64,000 nt of DNA from Prorocentrum cordatum (GCA_963575745.1 CAUYUJ010004976.1:1-64000), one strand, 5' to 3'. Shown: positions 17,923-28,834, counted from the first letter of the stretch. Notes: generated by a model from the sequence alone, not told the origin. Translations and numbers: made by a program.

Positions 17923-20586
17923 ATGCCCGCAGAGGATGACGACACATTCGCAGGCATGGCGACGAGGAAGGTCGAGACTGCCCCAGCGGGCAGCGGCGCC
18001 GCAGAGGCGCGACCAGCGGGGCAGACAGCTGCGGGATCCTCGGCAGGGGCGCCGGGAACATCATCTGCAGCAGCTCCGGCGACAGGTGCGGGCATAGATG
18101 CGGACGCCCTCTTGAAGAGCGTCCAGAGCATGGTCAAGCAGACCATCAGAGACCATTTTGGTCAACAGCAGCAGCGAGACCCGTGGGTCGACCGAGACGA
18201 TCCATGGGCCAGTGGACACGGACGACCAGCCAACTCGCAGCCTAGGGACAGCGCAGCAGGAGAGATGACGACGGGCTGGCGAGAAGGCTGGAAGGATCAG
18301 AAGGACAAGACCGAGGGCTGGAAGGACTCCTCGGACTGGAACGACACCTCCGACTGGAAGGATCGGAAGTGGAACGGCTGGTGGGAATCGAGCAGCTGGA
18401 CAGGCGGACGAGGAGACTACACAGACCCACCCGCATGGCCGGGCTGGGCACACTATCGGCAGTGGAAGCGCTCGATCAAGAGATGGAACGACAACACGGA
18501 CGTGGCCGTGTGGCGCAGATCAGAGAAATTCATGCGCCTGTTCGAGTGGTCGATGCAGGCCAGATTCGAGGACATACCGGACGACGACCTGACATCGAGC
18601 AGGTGGCTAGACATCATTCTCCAGAGAATGGACCTCATGATAGGCGAACGGGAAGGAGATGAGCTTCGACGAGCTGGGCGAAAGGCGCTGTACGACGCCG
18701 TTCGGGATCCCAAGAACGAGACACTGACCCAGTTCGTGAGCCGCCGGGAGGCGGAGTACACCGAGGCCGAGGGGCATGACCTCTGGATGTCGGACAAGCT
18801 GAAGGGGCTGTTCCTGGAAGAGGGCGCGAACCTGACCCCTCAGGGCATCCAGAACCTCCGGACGCTGACGCGCGGCGACCTCACGTATCACAACGTGAAG
18901 TGGGCGCTGCGCCAGCTCGACTCCTCGGTCGGAACCGAGAAGCTGCTGCCAGGCAAGGCCGGGCCGGGCAGCATGCTGGCGACATCGGCGTCTCCTGAGG
19001 ACTCAGGTCCGGGCGCACGCTCTGACGCTTTTCCTGGTTTTCAGTCCTCTCCCTCCTCCTCAACTCACCTCGGTCGGTCAGCAGGTCGGGTTCACGACAG
19101 TGGCAGCCACCAGGAGGAAGAAGCCGACGAGGACTACTACGACGAGGGCGACGAGGGCAGCGACGAGCTGGACGAGGAGGACGTCGAGGCGCTGATGGCG
19201 GAGATCGACGACATGGACGTCGGTGAGGACGACATCGAGCTGGTCATGGCAGAGCTGACGAACAACCGCTCTTGGAAGCAGAACAAAGACCTGAAGCGCG
19301 CTGCCCGCCGTGATCGAGAGTACTTCGGCTCCAAGGGCCGAGGCGGAGGACCTCCCAGGCCGGAGGGCCGAGGCAGGATGCGGCGAGACCGACCTGAGCG
19401 CGGAGGCGGAGCTGGACGAAGGCCTCCGCCTGGGCGGAGACGCTTCTTGACACAGGAGCAGCTGATGAAGGTCACCAAGTGCAAGCTGTGTCACGAAAAA
19501 GGGCACTGGGGACGTGAGTGCCCCAATGCCGGCGGAGCCAAGAAGGAGACCGTCAAGAAGGACATAGGCGGCAGGAGACCTCCTCCTCCCCGCCGCAGTG
19601 CTTCGGCGTACATGTTCGAGGGAGTGGCCTCCAACACGAAGGACGGCTGGAGCGCGCCGGCCTGGAGAGAGGTCGAGGAGGAGATCACGAGCAACTCGGT
19701 GTTTCTGGCCGCGTCCTCCACTCAGGGTCTCATCGACCCCGGCGCCGGCACCGACCTGGTGGGCGTGGAGGCTCTCAATCGCGAGTCCGAGGCGCTCGCG
19801 GTGCACGGCCTTCGCTTTGTAGAGATCCCTCCAGAGCACCGTGCCCATGTTCGAGGAGCGCACGGTGTAGGAGGCGCGGCCAGGGTGATCAGTGTCGTGC
19901 TCTTTCCTCTGTGCCTCGCCGGAGTTTTCGGTATCATAGATACCACCGTCCTTGGAGAATCTGTGCCGCACATTCTCAGCGTGAATTTGCTTGAGTTCCT
20001 CGAGAGCGTCATCGATCTGCCGAGGAACAAGTTGCGGTCAGGAGCTTTGCAGGCCACAGTAGACATGGCGCGTCTAGGCTCCGGGCACCGGATGGTCGAG
20101 ATCGTCCGACCGCTCGAGGAGCCAGCGGCCGTGCCAGCTGCAGCTTTGAAGCGATACCCCTTTCTCACGGAGAGCTCATTCGCACTTGGTAATGAGAAGC
20201 CTCCGAAGATGCTGGCTGACGGAACGATCGCGAGCTACCTGATCTCCCTCCACCTCCTCCTCCACAGAAGAAGGTCCAGGCTTCGGTCGGCTAGGCCAGG
20301 CACCAGGTCCAGGAGGGTGTCGAGCAGATCGGAGTTCAGTAACCACCAGGGGTTCTACAATTTCACGTGCTCGCTCGCATCGCTCATCCTCACCCTCCTC
20401 ATCCTACTCATCGGGTCCTGGGCTCAGCGGGCCCGCCTCGAACAGGCACCGGGCTCAGGATCGTTTTGTCAAGCTAAGGTCCGTCAAGCAGGAGACCACG
20501 GGGAGACCGGAGCTTTCGACGTCATCATAGGCCCGTGGGGGCCGGTCTGCGTTCTTTCCGTAGCCTTTAAGTCGTGTTCCTGCTAA
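17923..20586 (+). CDS. Retroelement Gag with CCHC zinc knuckle and a retropepsin-like domain
   Basis: The open frame begins at GTG 17,905; the first ATG is 17,923, which I use (887 residues). An acidic, low-complexity N-terminus is followed by a capsid-like region containing DPPAWPGWAHYRQWKRSIKR and ALYDAVRDPKNETLTQFVSR. An acidic Glu/Asp tract and an Arg/Gly-rich segment come next. The zinc knuckle CKLCHEKGHWGREC (19,480-19,521) has the C-X2-C-X4-H-X4-C spacing of nucleic-acid-binding Gag proteins. About 85 residues later GLIDPGAGTDLVG (Asp codon at 19,735) resembles a retropepsin active site, but with D-P-G in place of D-T/S-G. HILSVNLLEFLESVIDLPRN resembles the second half of that fold. 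The remainder has a hydrophobic stretch (SLASLILTLLILLIGSW) and no integrase, reverse transcriptase or RNase H. It is probably a truncated Ty1/copia-like element; the DPG change suggests an inactive protease. Confidence 0.8.
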   Translation: MPAEDDDTFAGMATRKVETAPAGSGAAEARPAGQTAAGSSAGAPGTSSAAAPATGAGIDADALLKSVQSMVKQTIRDHFGQQQQRDPWVDRDDPWASGHGRPANSQPRDSAAGEMTTGWREGWKDQKDKTEGWKDSSDWNDTSDWKDRKWNGWWESSSWTGGRGDYTDPPAWPGWAHYRQWKRSIKRWNDNTDVAVWRRSEKFMRLFEWSMQARFEDIPDDDLTSSRWLDIILQRMDLMIGEREGDELRRAGRKALYDAVRDPKNETLTQFVSRREAEYTEAEGHDLWMSDKLKGLFLEEGANLTPQGIQNLRTLTRGDLTYHNVKWALRQLDSSVGTEKLLPGKAGPGSMLATSASPEDSGPGARSDAFPGFQSSPSSSTHLGRSAGRVHDSGSHQEEEADEDYYDEGDEGSDELDEEDVEALMAEIDDMDVGEDDIELVMAELTNNRSWKQNKDLKRAARRDREYFGSKGRGGGPPRPEGRGRMRRDRPERGGGAGRRPPPGRRRFLTQEQLMKVTKCKLCHEKGHWGRECPNAGGAKKETVKKDIGGRRPPPPRRSASAYMFEGVASNTKDGWSAPAWREVEEEITSNSVFLAASSTQGLIDPGAGTDLVGVEALNRESEALAVHGLRFVEIPPEHRAHVRGAHGVGGAARVISVVLFPLCLAGVFGIIDTTVLGESVPHILSVNLLEFLESVIDLPRNKLRSGALQATVDMARLGSGHRMVEIVRPLEEPAAVPAAALKRYPFLTESSFALGNEKPPKMLADGTIASYLISLHLLLHRRRSRLRSARPGTRSRRVSSRSEFSNHQGFYNFTCSLASLILTLLILLIGSWAQRARLEQAPGSGSFCQAKVRQAGDHGETGAFDVIIGPWGPVCVLSVAFKSCSC

Positions 20587-20669
20587 GTGGGCTTCTGTTC
20601 TGCTAAGTGGGCTCCCGATGTGCTTGATCCTGTTGCCAGCTCCGCCTCCTGCTGCTGGTCCTGTTTTTC

Positions 20670-20940
20670 TTCTCGTCATCCTCCTCGTCCTCCTCCTCCT
20701 CCTCCTCCTCCTCCACTTCCTCCTCCTGTCCTCCTCCCCATCCTTCCTCTTGTCACGTCCTACCACTCCCTCCTTCTCCTCCTCCTCCTCCTCCTCCTCC
20801 TCCTCCTCCTCCTCCTCCTCCTCCTCCTCCTCCCACAATTCCTTGTCACCTCCTCCTCCCTCTCCTCCTCCTCCTCCTCCTCCTCCTCCTCCTCCTTCTC
20901 CTCCTCCTTCTCCTCCTCCTCCTCCTCCTCCTCCTTTGCC
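20670..20940. repeat. TCC trinucleotide tract
   Basis: About 270 bp of nearly pure TCC with short interruptions, directly downstream of the gag-like ORF, followed by a GTCGTCGGTCGTCG segment. Confidence 0.95.
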
Positions 20941-21029
20941 TCGGCGGCCTTCGGCGGCCGTCGTCGTCGGTCGTCGTCGCCGCCGCCGTCGCCGAAAGCG
21001 TCCTCTTCCTGCTAAGTGAGCTTCTGGCA

Positions 21030-21305
21030 TGCTAAATGCGCTTCGTTTGCTTGATCCTGTTGCCAGCCCTGCCTCCTGCTACTGGTGTTGCACAGTGGTT
21101 CATACCAAGCTGCATGGGGAGCTCTGGAAAAAAAACAACTACACCTCCTCCTCCGTGCTCCTCCTTTCCCTCTCTATCTCTATCCCGCATCTCACGCAGT
21201 GGAAGCCACTGTCTGTTCCCATTGCATGGAGGGCCTTTGCGTTGCATTGCATGGCATTGCATTACAACGCATGGCATTGCATTTCTGTTGCGTCACTTCC
21301 CATGG
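21030..21305. other. Short unique spacer with GCATTGCATGGCATT-type repeats
   Basis: A spacer followed by about 100 bp of imperfect TTGCATTGCATGGCA words (21,236-21,325). No gene seen. Confidence 0.6.
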
Positions 21306-21309
21306 CACT

Positions 21310-22690
21310 GCATTACATTGCGTTGAGAGATCGTCGCAACTCTGGGCTCCGAGTTGCCGGGGGCAAGATGGCCTGGCCCATTTCGCCTGATACATCCTCG
21401 CAACTCTGGAATCCAAGATGCCACGCGCGAAGTGGTCCGGTCCGTTTCGCCATCTTCGCAATTCTGGGCTCAGATATGCCCCTAACCTGAGTAGGTCCAG
21501 CCCGCTTCGCCTTAGACATCCTCACGACTCTAGGCTCAGACATGCCGCGCGCGAGGTGATCTGGACAATTATACTTCAGACATTCTCGCCTGAGATGTCC
21601 TCCCAACTCTGCGAGATGCCGCGCGCGAGGTGGTCTGGTCAATTTAGCCTGAGACATCTTCGCAAGTCTGGGCTCCTAGATGCCGCGCGTGAAGAGGTGC
21701 GGCCCGGCTCGCCTGAGGATCCTCGCAACTCTGGGCTCATATATGTCCTGGCTTGATGTGGTCCGACCCATTTCGCTTGAGACATCCTCACAACTCTTGG
21801 CTCAGATATACCTTTCGCGAGGTGGTCTGGCCCATTTTCGCCAGAGGCATCCTTGCACCTCTGGGATCGGAAATGCTCTGACCTGAGTTGGTCTGATTCG
21901 CCCTGGACATCCTCGCAACTATTGGCCTAGATATGCCCTGACCTGAATTGGTCCGGCCCAGGTCGCCCGGGGCATGCCCGCAATTCTGGGATCCGAGCTG
22001 CCAGGCGTGAGGTGGTCCAGCCAAACTCGCCTCACACGTCCTCGCAACTCTTGGCTCCGAGAGACCGCGTGCGAAGTGGTCCGGCGGATTTTGCATGCGA
22101 CGTCTCTGGGCTGCAAGATGTCGCGCGCGGGCTCAGATTTACTCTGACCTAAGCTGGTCCAGCCCGTTCCGCCTGATACATCCTCGCAACTCCAGGTTCA
22201 GAGATGCCGCGCGCGAGGTGGTCTGGCCGATTTCGCCTGAGACATCCTCGCAACTCTGGTCTCAGAATTGAACTGTTGTGGCCTGAGGTGATCTGGCCCG
22301 TATCGCCCGAGACATCCTCACAACTCTAGGCTCGAAGTTGCGACGCGCGAGGTTGTCCGGTCTGGCTCGCCTGAGACATCCTCGCAACTCTGGGCTTCGA
22401 GATGCTCCTGACTTGAGGTGGCCTGGCCAATTTCGTCTGAGACGTCTTCGCAACTCTGGGCTCAGACATGCCGCGCCTGAGGTCGTTTGGCCAATTTCGC
22501 TTGATGCGTCCCCGCAACTCCGGGCTCAGAGATGATGCGCTCGAGGTTCTCGGGCCAGATTCGCCTGATCCATCCTCGGAACTCTGGGGTCGGGCCAATT
22601 TCGCTTCAGACTTCCTCGCAAGTCTGGGCTCGCTCCGAGATTCAGCGCGCGAGGTAGTCCGGTCAGTTTGCCTGGGACATCCTCACAACT
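21310..22690 (-). repeat. 64-bp satellite, inverted array of about 21 units
   Basis: Units read GAGACATCCTCGCAACTCTG followed by GGCTCAGA and ATGCCGCGCGCGAGGTGGTC, the reverse complement of the satellite at 7,318-7,862. Units are more diverged from each other than in the forward arrays, with a substituted variant that carries TGACCTGAGTTGGTC. Confidence 0.93.
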
Positions 22691-23260
22691 GGGCTCCCAG
22701 GGGTGGGGGGGAGGAGTCAGACGGGGCCAGGCACAAGCTACCTGTTACAGTACCCTGCTGATGCCGAATTGTGCCCCAGGAGGGGCCCAGGCGCCCCTGC
22801 CCCGAGGGAACAGTTAGCCAGCGCCGAGGCGAGAGCATGATTTCTGACTCATGTGGAAGGAAGTCTCAGGCGGGGGGGCGCCATGCCTTAGTTAGTACAT
22901 GTTGACATCTTCAGCGAGAGGAGAACTCGGAGGGTGAAGAGGAGAACCAGGAGTACGAGGGGCGAGAAGAACCAGGGGAAGAGCAGCAGGAGCACGATGA
23001 CGAGAGTGAGGAGAAGAAGAGAAGGGGGAATAATAACGACGAGGAAAATGAGGAATGGAATGAGTCGGGGGAGGAGAAGGAGTGGGGGGAGAAAGAGCAG
23101 GAGGGATGCGTGGGAGGGGGAGAGGGCAATAAGTATGGCAATGAGGACGATGTCAGCAATGACGACGACACTGATGGCGACAAGGGCGCAGGCAAATCAG
23201 CAATATGTGGAGCCATCCTGCCTCAAAATCGTTGTTGGGGATGCTGGACTGAGGCTATAA
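22690..23260. other. Purine-rich low-complexity segment, no gene assigned
   Basis: GAGGAGAAG-like sequence gives Lys/Arg/Glu-rich frames on one strand and Ser-rich frames on the other. I see no domain. A short unique piece (22,700-22,900) precedes it. Confidence 0.5.
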
Positions 23261-23560
23261 ATCGGTCTGTTGGTGCTGCTTCTCCGCCTCGTCTTCCTCC
23301 TTGTCCTGGTCCTCCTGCTGCTGCCTCCTCCATATCCCCCCCAACCCCTCTTGCTCCTCCTTGCAGGCTCTCCTCCTCGTCCTCATGTTCCCTCCCCGCT
23401 CCCCCCTTTTCCTCCATATTCCCGCAAGGACTGTGTTGATGTTGGTGCTAAGAAAGGCGCTGCGCCTGACGGTGCCGGTATCGATATCGATGCCGGTGCC
23501 GGTACCGATGCCGGCATCGGCACCGGCACCGGGCCATGATCGGCATCGGTATCTCAGCAG
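23260..23560. repeat. CTCCT-rich stretch followed by a short GGTGCCGGTATCG repeat
   Basis: Pyrimidine-rich sequence, then about 80 bp of CCGGTACCGATGCCGG and TCGATATCGATGCCGG words (23,470-23,545) rich in short palindromes. Confidence 0.7.
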
Positions 23561-23617
23561 AGGATACAGCCAACACCAAAAGCGTTTCGCTTCCGATCGC
23601 AATTCCTGCCCCTTGGG

Positions 23618-23678
23618 TCTTAGGCGTTCGCCACGTCCTACGCGTTCTCAGCAGACGTGGTGCGGCGAACGCCTAAGA
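23618..23678. repeat. Inverted repeat with 15-bp outer arms and 7-bp inner arms
   Basis: TCTTAGGCGTTCGCC (23,618-23,632) is repeated as its exact reverse complement at 23,664-23,678. Inside, CCACGTC and GACGTGG also pair. It would form a strong hairpin or cruciform. Confidence 0.9.
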
Positions 23679-23727
23679 TCTACAAGGCGGCCTGTGCTGA
23701 GATGAGGCCTGCGCTGCAGGGGTCTTT

Positions 23728-23757
23728 TCAGCAGGGGCACCCGGGTGCCCCTGCTGA
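23728..23757. repeat. Perfect 30-bp palindrome
   Basis: TCAGCAGGGGCACCC is followed without a gap by its exact reverse complement. It lies 50 bp beyond the inverted repeat at 23,618-23,678. Confidence 0.95.
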
Positions 23758-23939
23758 GAGGAAGTGGGTCTGACCCTGGGATCGTCGTCTGGATCTGGTG
23801 AGACAAGCTCCATTTGGGGGGCGTCGTCTCAACAAGCCCAGCCGACGATCCCGCAGGCAGACAGAGGCCACAGCGTGGATCTTGGGCGTTTGCCGCGGCC
23901 TCGGCCGGCCGTTCGCTTCTGCCGCGGCGGGCGGCCGCC

Positions 23940-24160
23940 CGTTCATCCGATTCGTCATCGTCGTAGTCGTCGCCGTCGTCGTCATCATCAGGACCCTCGT
24001 CATCATCATCGACGACAGCATCATCATCGGCAACGCCACCATAAGAATCATCGTCATCATCATCAACATCATCGTCATCATCGCCGTCGTCATCGTCATC
24101 ATCACCGTCGCCATCATGCCCACCGTCACAGTCACCCTCGCGATCGACATCATGAGCCGT
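23940..24160. repeat. ATC/GTC trinucleotide tract
   Basis: CATCGTCGTC- and CATCATCATC-type sequence with interruptions. Poly-Asp, Met/Thr or Ile frames result; none is called a gene. Confidence 0.93.
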
Positions 24161-24164
24161 CATT

Positions 24165-25100
24165 CCAATCGTTGTCGTCGTCACCGTGAGCGCCGATGCC
24201 GCTGGCATATATTGCAGTCGCCATGATCGGTGGATCGTCGCCATCAGTGAGATCCACATGATGACGACTACCATCATCTTTATCATATCCATCCTCCTGT
24301 TTATCTGCCTCTGCCTTCTGATGCACAGTGCTTTTTATGTCCCCTGATCCCCTGTACTTCTTCCTTGGGCAATCGTAGAAAGTGAGGAACAATAAGTGAG
24401 GAGAAGGACGGGGAGTCAGACGTGAGAAAAGAGCAGGAGTTGGAGGAGCAGCGGGGGGAGGATTGGGGATGGAAGAGGGGCAGTAGCAGAAGGAGGACCA
24501 GGACAAGGAGGAGGAGGGCGCGGAGCAGCAACACATGATGAATAAGTGATAGCCAGGGGCCAGCATCCCCAGCAGAAATGTGAAATCCAACGTTGATTCA
24601 AAACTTGTTCGCGAGTCCTCCGAATCATCGTCATCCTGTTCCTGATTGGCATGCGCCCGTCTCGTGATCACTGTCGTCGTCGTTGTTGTCGCCGTCCTCA
24701 TCATCATGTTTCTTGCCGCCTACCCGCCCACGCAACCTCATCGTCCTCACTTTCCTCCGCCTCCTCATGCCGTTCCTCTCTCTTCTCGCCGTTTTGTTCC
24801 TCCTTCTCCTTTTTATCATCATTCTCGTCGTCGTGCCCCTGATGCTCTTCCTCATCATGTCTCTCCTCGCCCCTCATCGTACTCTGGGTTCTCCTCCTTG
24901 CCTTCATATTTATCCTCTCGTTGGAGATTTCTTCAACATTTATTCCGGCCTAGCGCTCCCGCCTGAGACGCCCTTCCAAATGACACAGAAGTCCTGCTCT
25001 CGCCTCGGCGCCAGCTAACTGCCCACTCGGGCCAGGGGCGCTTGAATCCCCTCCTGGAGGACGATGCGATAACAGCAGTGTAATCAAACTGGTTGTTTGG
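24165..25100. other. Low-complexity spacer, no gene assigned
   Basis: Mixed sequence with GGAGGAGGA-like and CTCCTTCTCC-like stretches (24,390-24,520; 24,750-24,900). I found no domain, conserved motif or RNA signature. Confidence 0.5.
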
Positions 25101-25109
25101 TCCTGGCCC

Positions 25110-26268
25110 CGCCTGGGAACCCAGTTGCGAGGATGTCTCAGGCGAGCAGGCTGGGTCACCTAGCGGGCCACATCTCAGAGCCCAAAGTAGCGAGGATGTC
25201 TCAGGAGAAACAGGCCAGGCTACCTAAAGTCAGGGCATCTCTGAGCCTGGAAATGCAATGATGCCACAAGAATCTGGCCAGACCACCTCGCGAGCAGCAT
25301 CTGAGCCTGGTGTTGCGAGGAAGTCTCTGGCGAAGCGCGTCAGCCAACCTCGCGCGCGGCACGTCTGAGCCCGGAGTTGCGAAAATGTCTCGGGCGGAAC
25401 GGGCCATACCACCTCAGGTCAGAGCATATATCAGCCCAGAGTTGCGAGGATGTCTCAGGCAAAGTTGGCCAGACCACATCGCGCGCGGCATGGTGGAGCC
25501 CAGAGTTGCGAGGATCTCGCAGGCGAAAATGGCAAAACCACCGCGCCCGCGACACTTGGGAGCCAAGAGTTGCGAGGATACCTCAGGCGAAACTGGCTGG
25601 ACCACCTCGCTCCTGGCATCTCGAAGACCAGAGTTGCGAGAATGTCCCAGGCGAGCTGGGCCGGACCACCTCAGGTCAGGGCATATATGAGATTGGAGTT
25701 GCGAGGATGTTTCAAGCGAATCGGGCCGGACCAATTCATGTCAGAGCTCTCCAATCCCAGAGCCGCGACGATGTCTCGGGCGAGAATGGCCGGTCCGCTT
25801 TGAGCGCGGCGTGTCTGAGTCTGAGCCCAGAATTGCAAGGGTGTCTCAGGCGAAATGGGCCAGACCACCTCGCGCGCGGCATATCTGAGCCCAGAGTTGC
25901 GAGGACATCTCAGGCGAAATGGGCCATACCACATCAAGCCAGGGCGTACCTGAGCCCAGTGTTGCGAGGATGCTCAGGCGAGCCCGGCCGCACCATCTCG
26001 GGCGGAGTTGGCCAGACTACCTGGCGCATAGCATATCGGAGCTCAGAGTTGGAAGATGTCTCAGGCGAAACGGGCCAGGCCACCTCAGGTTCAGGCATCT
26101 CTGAGGCCAGAGTGGCGAGAATGTGTGAGGCAAAATTGGCTGGATCACCTCGCGCGCGGCATGTCTGAGCCCAGAGTTGCGAGGATGTCTCAGGCGATTT
26201 GGGCTGGACCTGCTCAGGTCACGGCATCTCTGAGCCCAGAGTTGCGAGGATGCCTCTGGCTTCCACTG
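25110..26268 (+). repeat. 64-bp satellite, forward array of about 18 units
   Basis: Units read GTTGCGAGGATGTCTCAGGC followed by GAAACGGGCCAGACCACCTC, the same orientation as at 7,318. Variants carrying ACCTCAGGTCAGGGCATATA correspond to the TGACCTGAG variants of the inverted array at 21,310-22,690, so the two arrays share a sub-family. Confidence 0.94.
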
Positions 26269-26269
26269 T

Positions 26270-27010
26270 AGGGGCCAGCGGGCCTCGCAAGGTCAGCGAC
26301 CTCGGTGATCGGTGACCTGCCAGTGCCTCCAAGAGGCCTCGTGAGGTCACCGACGTCGGGGACCTGCCGCGGCCATCAACGGGCCTCGCGAGGTCACCGA
26401 CCTCGGTGACCTGCTGGGGCCTCCAGCGGGCCATGCAAGGTCACCGGCCTGTGTTCGATATACGCTGGCCTGCCAGGGGGTCCAAAGAACCTCGCAAGGT
26501 CTCGGTGACATGCGGGGCCTTCAAAGGGCCCCTTTAGGTCACCCACCTCGGTGACCTTCCCGGGCCTCCAGCGGGCTTCGCAAGGTCACCAGCCTGGGTT
26601 AAAGACTCGGTGATCTGCCGGAAGCTCCAAAGAGCCTCGCAAAGTCACCGACCTCGGTACCCTGCCGGGGCCTTCAACGGGCCTCGCGAGGTCACCGACC
26701 TCGGTGACCTGCCAGGGCCTCCAGCGGACCTCGCAGGGTCACCGGTTTGTGTTCGATATGCGGTGGCCTGCCGGGGGTCCAACGAGCCTCGCAAGGCCAC
26801 CGACCTCGGTGACCTGCCAGGGCCTTCAACGGGCCTCAAGGCCACCGACCTCGGTGACTTGCTGGGGCCATCAACGGGCCTCGCGAGGTCACCGACCTCG
26901 GTGACCTGCCTGGGCCTCCAACGGGCCTCGCAAGGTCACCGTCCTGTGTTCGACATTCGGTGACCTGCCCAGGCCTCCAGAGGGCCTCGCGAGGTCAACA
27001 ACGGCTGCCA
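26270..27010. repeat. Satellite of about 47-60 bp units containing a 22-nt hairpin
   Basis: Units contain GGGCCTCGCGAGGTCACCGA, CCTCGGTGACCTGCC and GGCCTCCAACGG. The core AGGTCACCGA-CC-TCGGTGACCT is an exact 10-bp inverted repeat around two bases (seen at 26,391-26,412, 26,689-26,710 and 26,886-26,907). Neighbouring CCTCGCGAGG is a second palindrome. Some units have a TGTGTTCGATAT insert. Confidence 0.9.
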
Positions 27011-27019
27011 GGGCCTCAA

Positions 27020-27087
27020 ACGGGCATCGTCGTCATCGTCGTCATGGCCGTCGTCGTCGTCATGGCCGTCGTCGTCGTCGTCGTCGC

Positions 27088-27122
<35 letters not shown>

Positions 27123-27235
27123 CACTATAGAACGGTTCTCGCGCGCTGGACACCGGACACCGAACACTGGACACCGGACACCGGGCACTGGACACCAAGC
27201 AGCGGGCACCGGACACCGGACACCAGACCCGGACA
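27020..27235. repeat. GTC trinucleotide run then ACACCGG heptamer repeat
   Basis: A pure GTC/GCC run to about 27,122, a short joint GAACGGTTCTCGCGCGC, then ACACCGG-type heptamers to 27,230. The heptamer reappears as a longer array at 28,565-28,815. Confidence 0.93.
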
Positions 27236-27239
27236 TTGA

Positions 27240-27665
27240 TGGTGATGTTTATGTTGGCGTCGGTGACGACTACGGTGATGATTGCGATGTTGATAGTGAC
27301 GTTGGTCGTGACGATGCAGACGGCGACGGTGATATGATTATGATGGTGACGAAGTTGACAATGAAGTTGACCATGATGGTGATGGTAATGACGATGATGA
27401 CGATGACGTTGTTGATTGTTACGATGATTGTGATGTCGCTGCTGATGATCATAGCGAATATTATGCTTTTGCTGACTGATAAAGTGGAGGAGGAGGAGGA
27501 AGAAGAGGGAGGAGGAGGACGGGTCGTCGTCGCGGTCTTCGTCGTCGTCGTCGCCTTCATCGTCGTCGTCGTCGCCTTCATCGTCGTCGTCGTCGTCGCC
27601 TTCATCGTCGTCGTCGTCGCCGACGCCTTCGTCGTTTTCGTCTCCCTCGTCGCCCTCGCGGAGGT
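27240..27665. repeat. Imperfect GATGGTGA/GTC trinucleotide tract
   Basis: Degenerate GATGAT/GTGACGATG sequence followed by GTCGTCGTCGCCTTCATC repeats (27,525-27,655). No gene. Confidence 0.88.
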
Positions 27666-27689
27666 CCAGCAAGACATATTGAACACTAT

Positions 27690-27875
27690 TTTAATGTCTC
27701 GCCCCGACCGACCCGCCCCGCCCGCCCGTTAGGGTCCGCCCGCCGGACCCGACCCGCCCGTTAGGGCACGCGCGTGCCAACTCGATGATGTCTCCTACTT
27801 TAATGTCCCGCCCGCCCGACCAGACCCGCCCGTTAGGGTCCGCCCGCCCGACCCGACGCGCCCGTTGGGGCCCGC
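27690..27875. repeat. Two units of about 110 bp rich in CCCGCCCG
   Basis: Both units begin TTTAATGTC(T/C)CGCCC and contain CCCGCCCGTTAGGGTCCGCC. The second unit starts near 27,798. Confidence 0.85.
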
Positions 27876-27879
27876 TCCT

Positions 27880-28560
27880 GCTGCTCCTCATCCTCCTGAT
27901 CATCCCCCCACTCCTCCTCCTCCCCCTCCTCCTCCTTCTCCCCATCCACCTCCTCCTCCTCCTCCTCCTCCCCCTCCTCATCCTCTTCATTCCCCCTCAT
28001 CCTCATCATCATAGTCCTCATTATGCTGCTGTTCTTCCTCCTCCCCATCCTCATCATCCTCCACATCCTCTACCTCCCCCTTCTCTTCATCATCGCCATC
28101 ATTATCATCCTCCTGCTGCTCCTTCCCCTCCTCATCCTGATCCCCCTCCTCATACTCCTTATGCTGACATCCTGCTGCTGCTGCATCCTCGTCCTGCTGC
28201 TTGTCCTCCTCCTGCTCATCATCGTCATTATAATCATGTAGCTCCCCCTCATCATCCTTATCATCCTCCTCAACATCCTCATCCTTCTCCGTCTTCTCAT
28301 CCTCCTCATTATCTTCATCTTCATTCTCCTGATTCCCCTCCTTATCCACCCCTTCCACATCCTCCCCCCGTCCTCCTCATCCTCCTCAACCCCCTCCTCC
28401 ACCTCAGCCTCCCCCTCCCCCTCATCCTCCTGCTGCTTATCCTCATCCTCATTCTGATTACTGTTATCCGTTATCCTCCTCCTCCTCCTCATCATCATCA
28501 CCATCATCATCCTCATCCTTCTGCTGCTGCTGCTGCTCCTCCCCGGCCTCATGCTCTGCA
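27880..28560. repeat. CTC/CATCCT low-complexity tract
   Basis: About 680 bp of CTCCTC and CTCATCCTC sequence. Every frame is Leu/Ile/Ser/Pro-rich or, on the reverse strand, Glu/Asp-rich. Confidence 0.95.
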
Positions 28561-28564
28561 ACTG

Positions 28565-28815
28565 AAGCCAGACACTGGACACCGGACACGGGACCGGACT
28601 CCGGACTCGGGACACCGGACTCCGGACAACGGACACCCGCAGACACCAGACACCGGACGCCAAATGCCAGACTTCAGACTCCAGACGCCGGACGCCAGAC
28701 ACCGGACACCAGACACCGGACACCGGAAATCGGACACCGGACGCCGGATGTTGGACGCCAGACGCCGGACACCGGACACCGGACACCGGCACTGGACACG
28801 TGTCACCGGGCACCG
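28565..28815. repeat. ACACCGG heptamer minisatellite
   Basis: About 250 bp of ACACCGG with ACGCCGG, ACACCAG and ACTCCGG variants. A related short array is at 27,140-27,230. Confidence 0.95.
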
Positions 28816-28834
28816 CAAGAATCGTCCATACTTT

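Noticed and set aside
20360-20425. Envelope-like or membrane protein at the end of the first gag ORF
   Set aside because: Only a single hydrophobic stretch in an otherwise low-complexity tail; nothing else supports an env gene.
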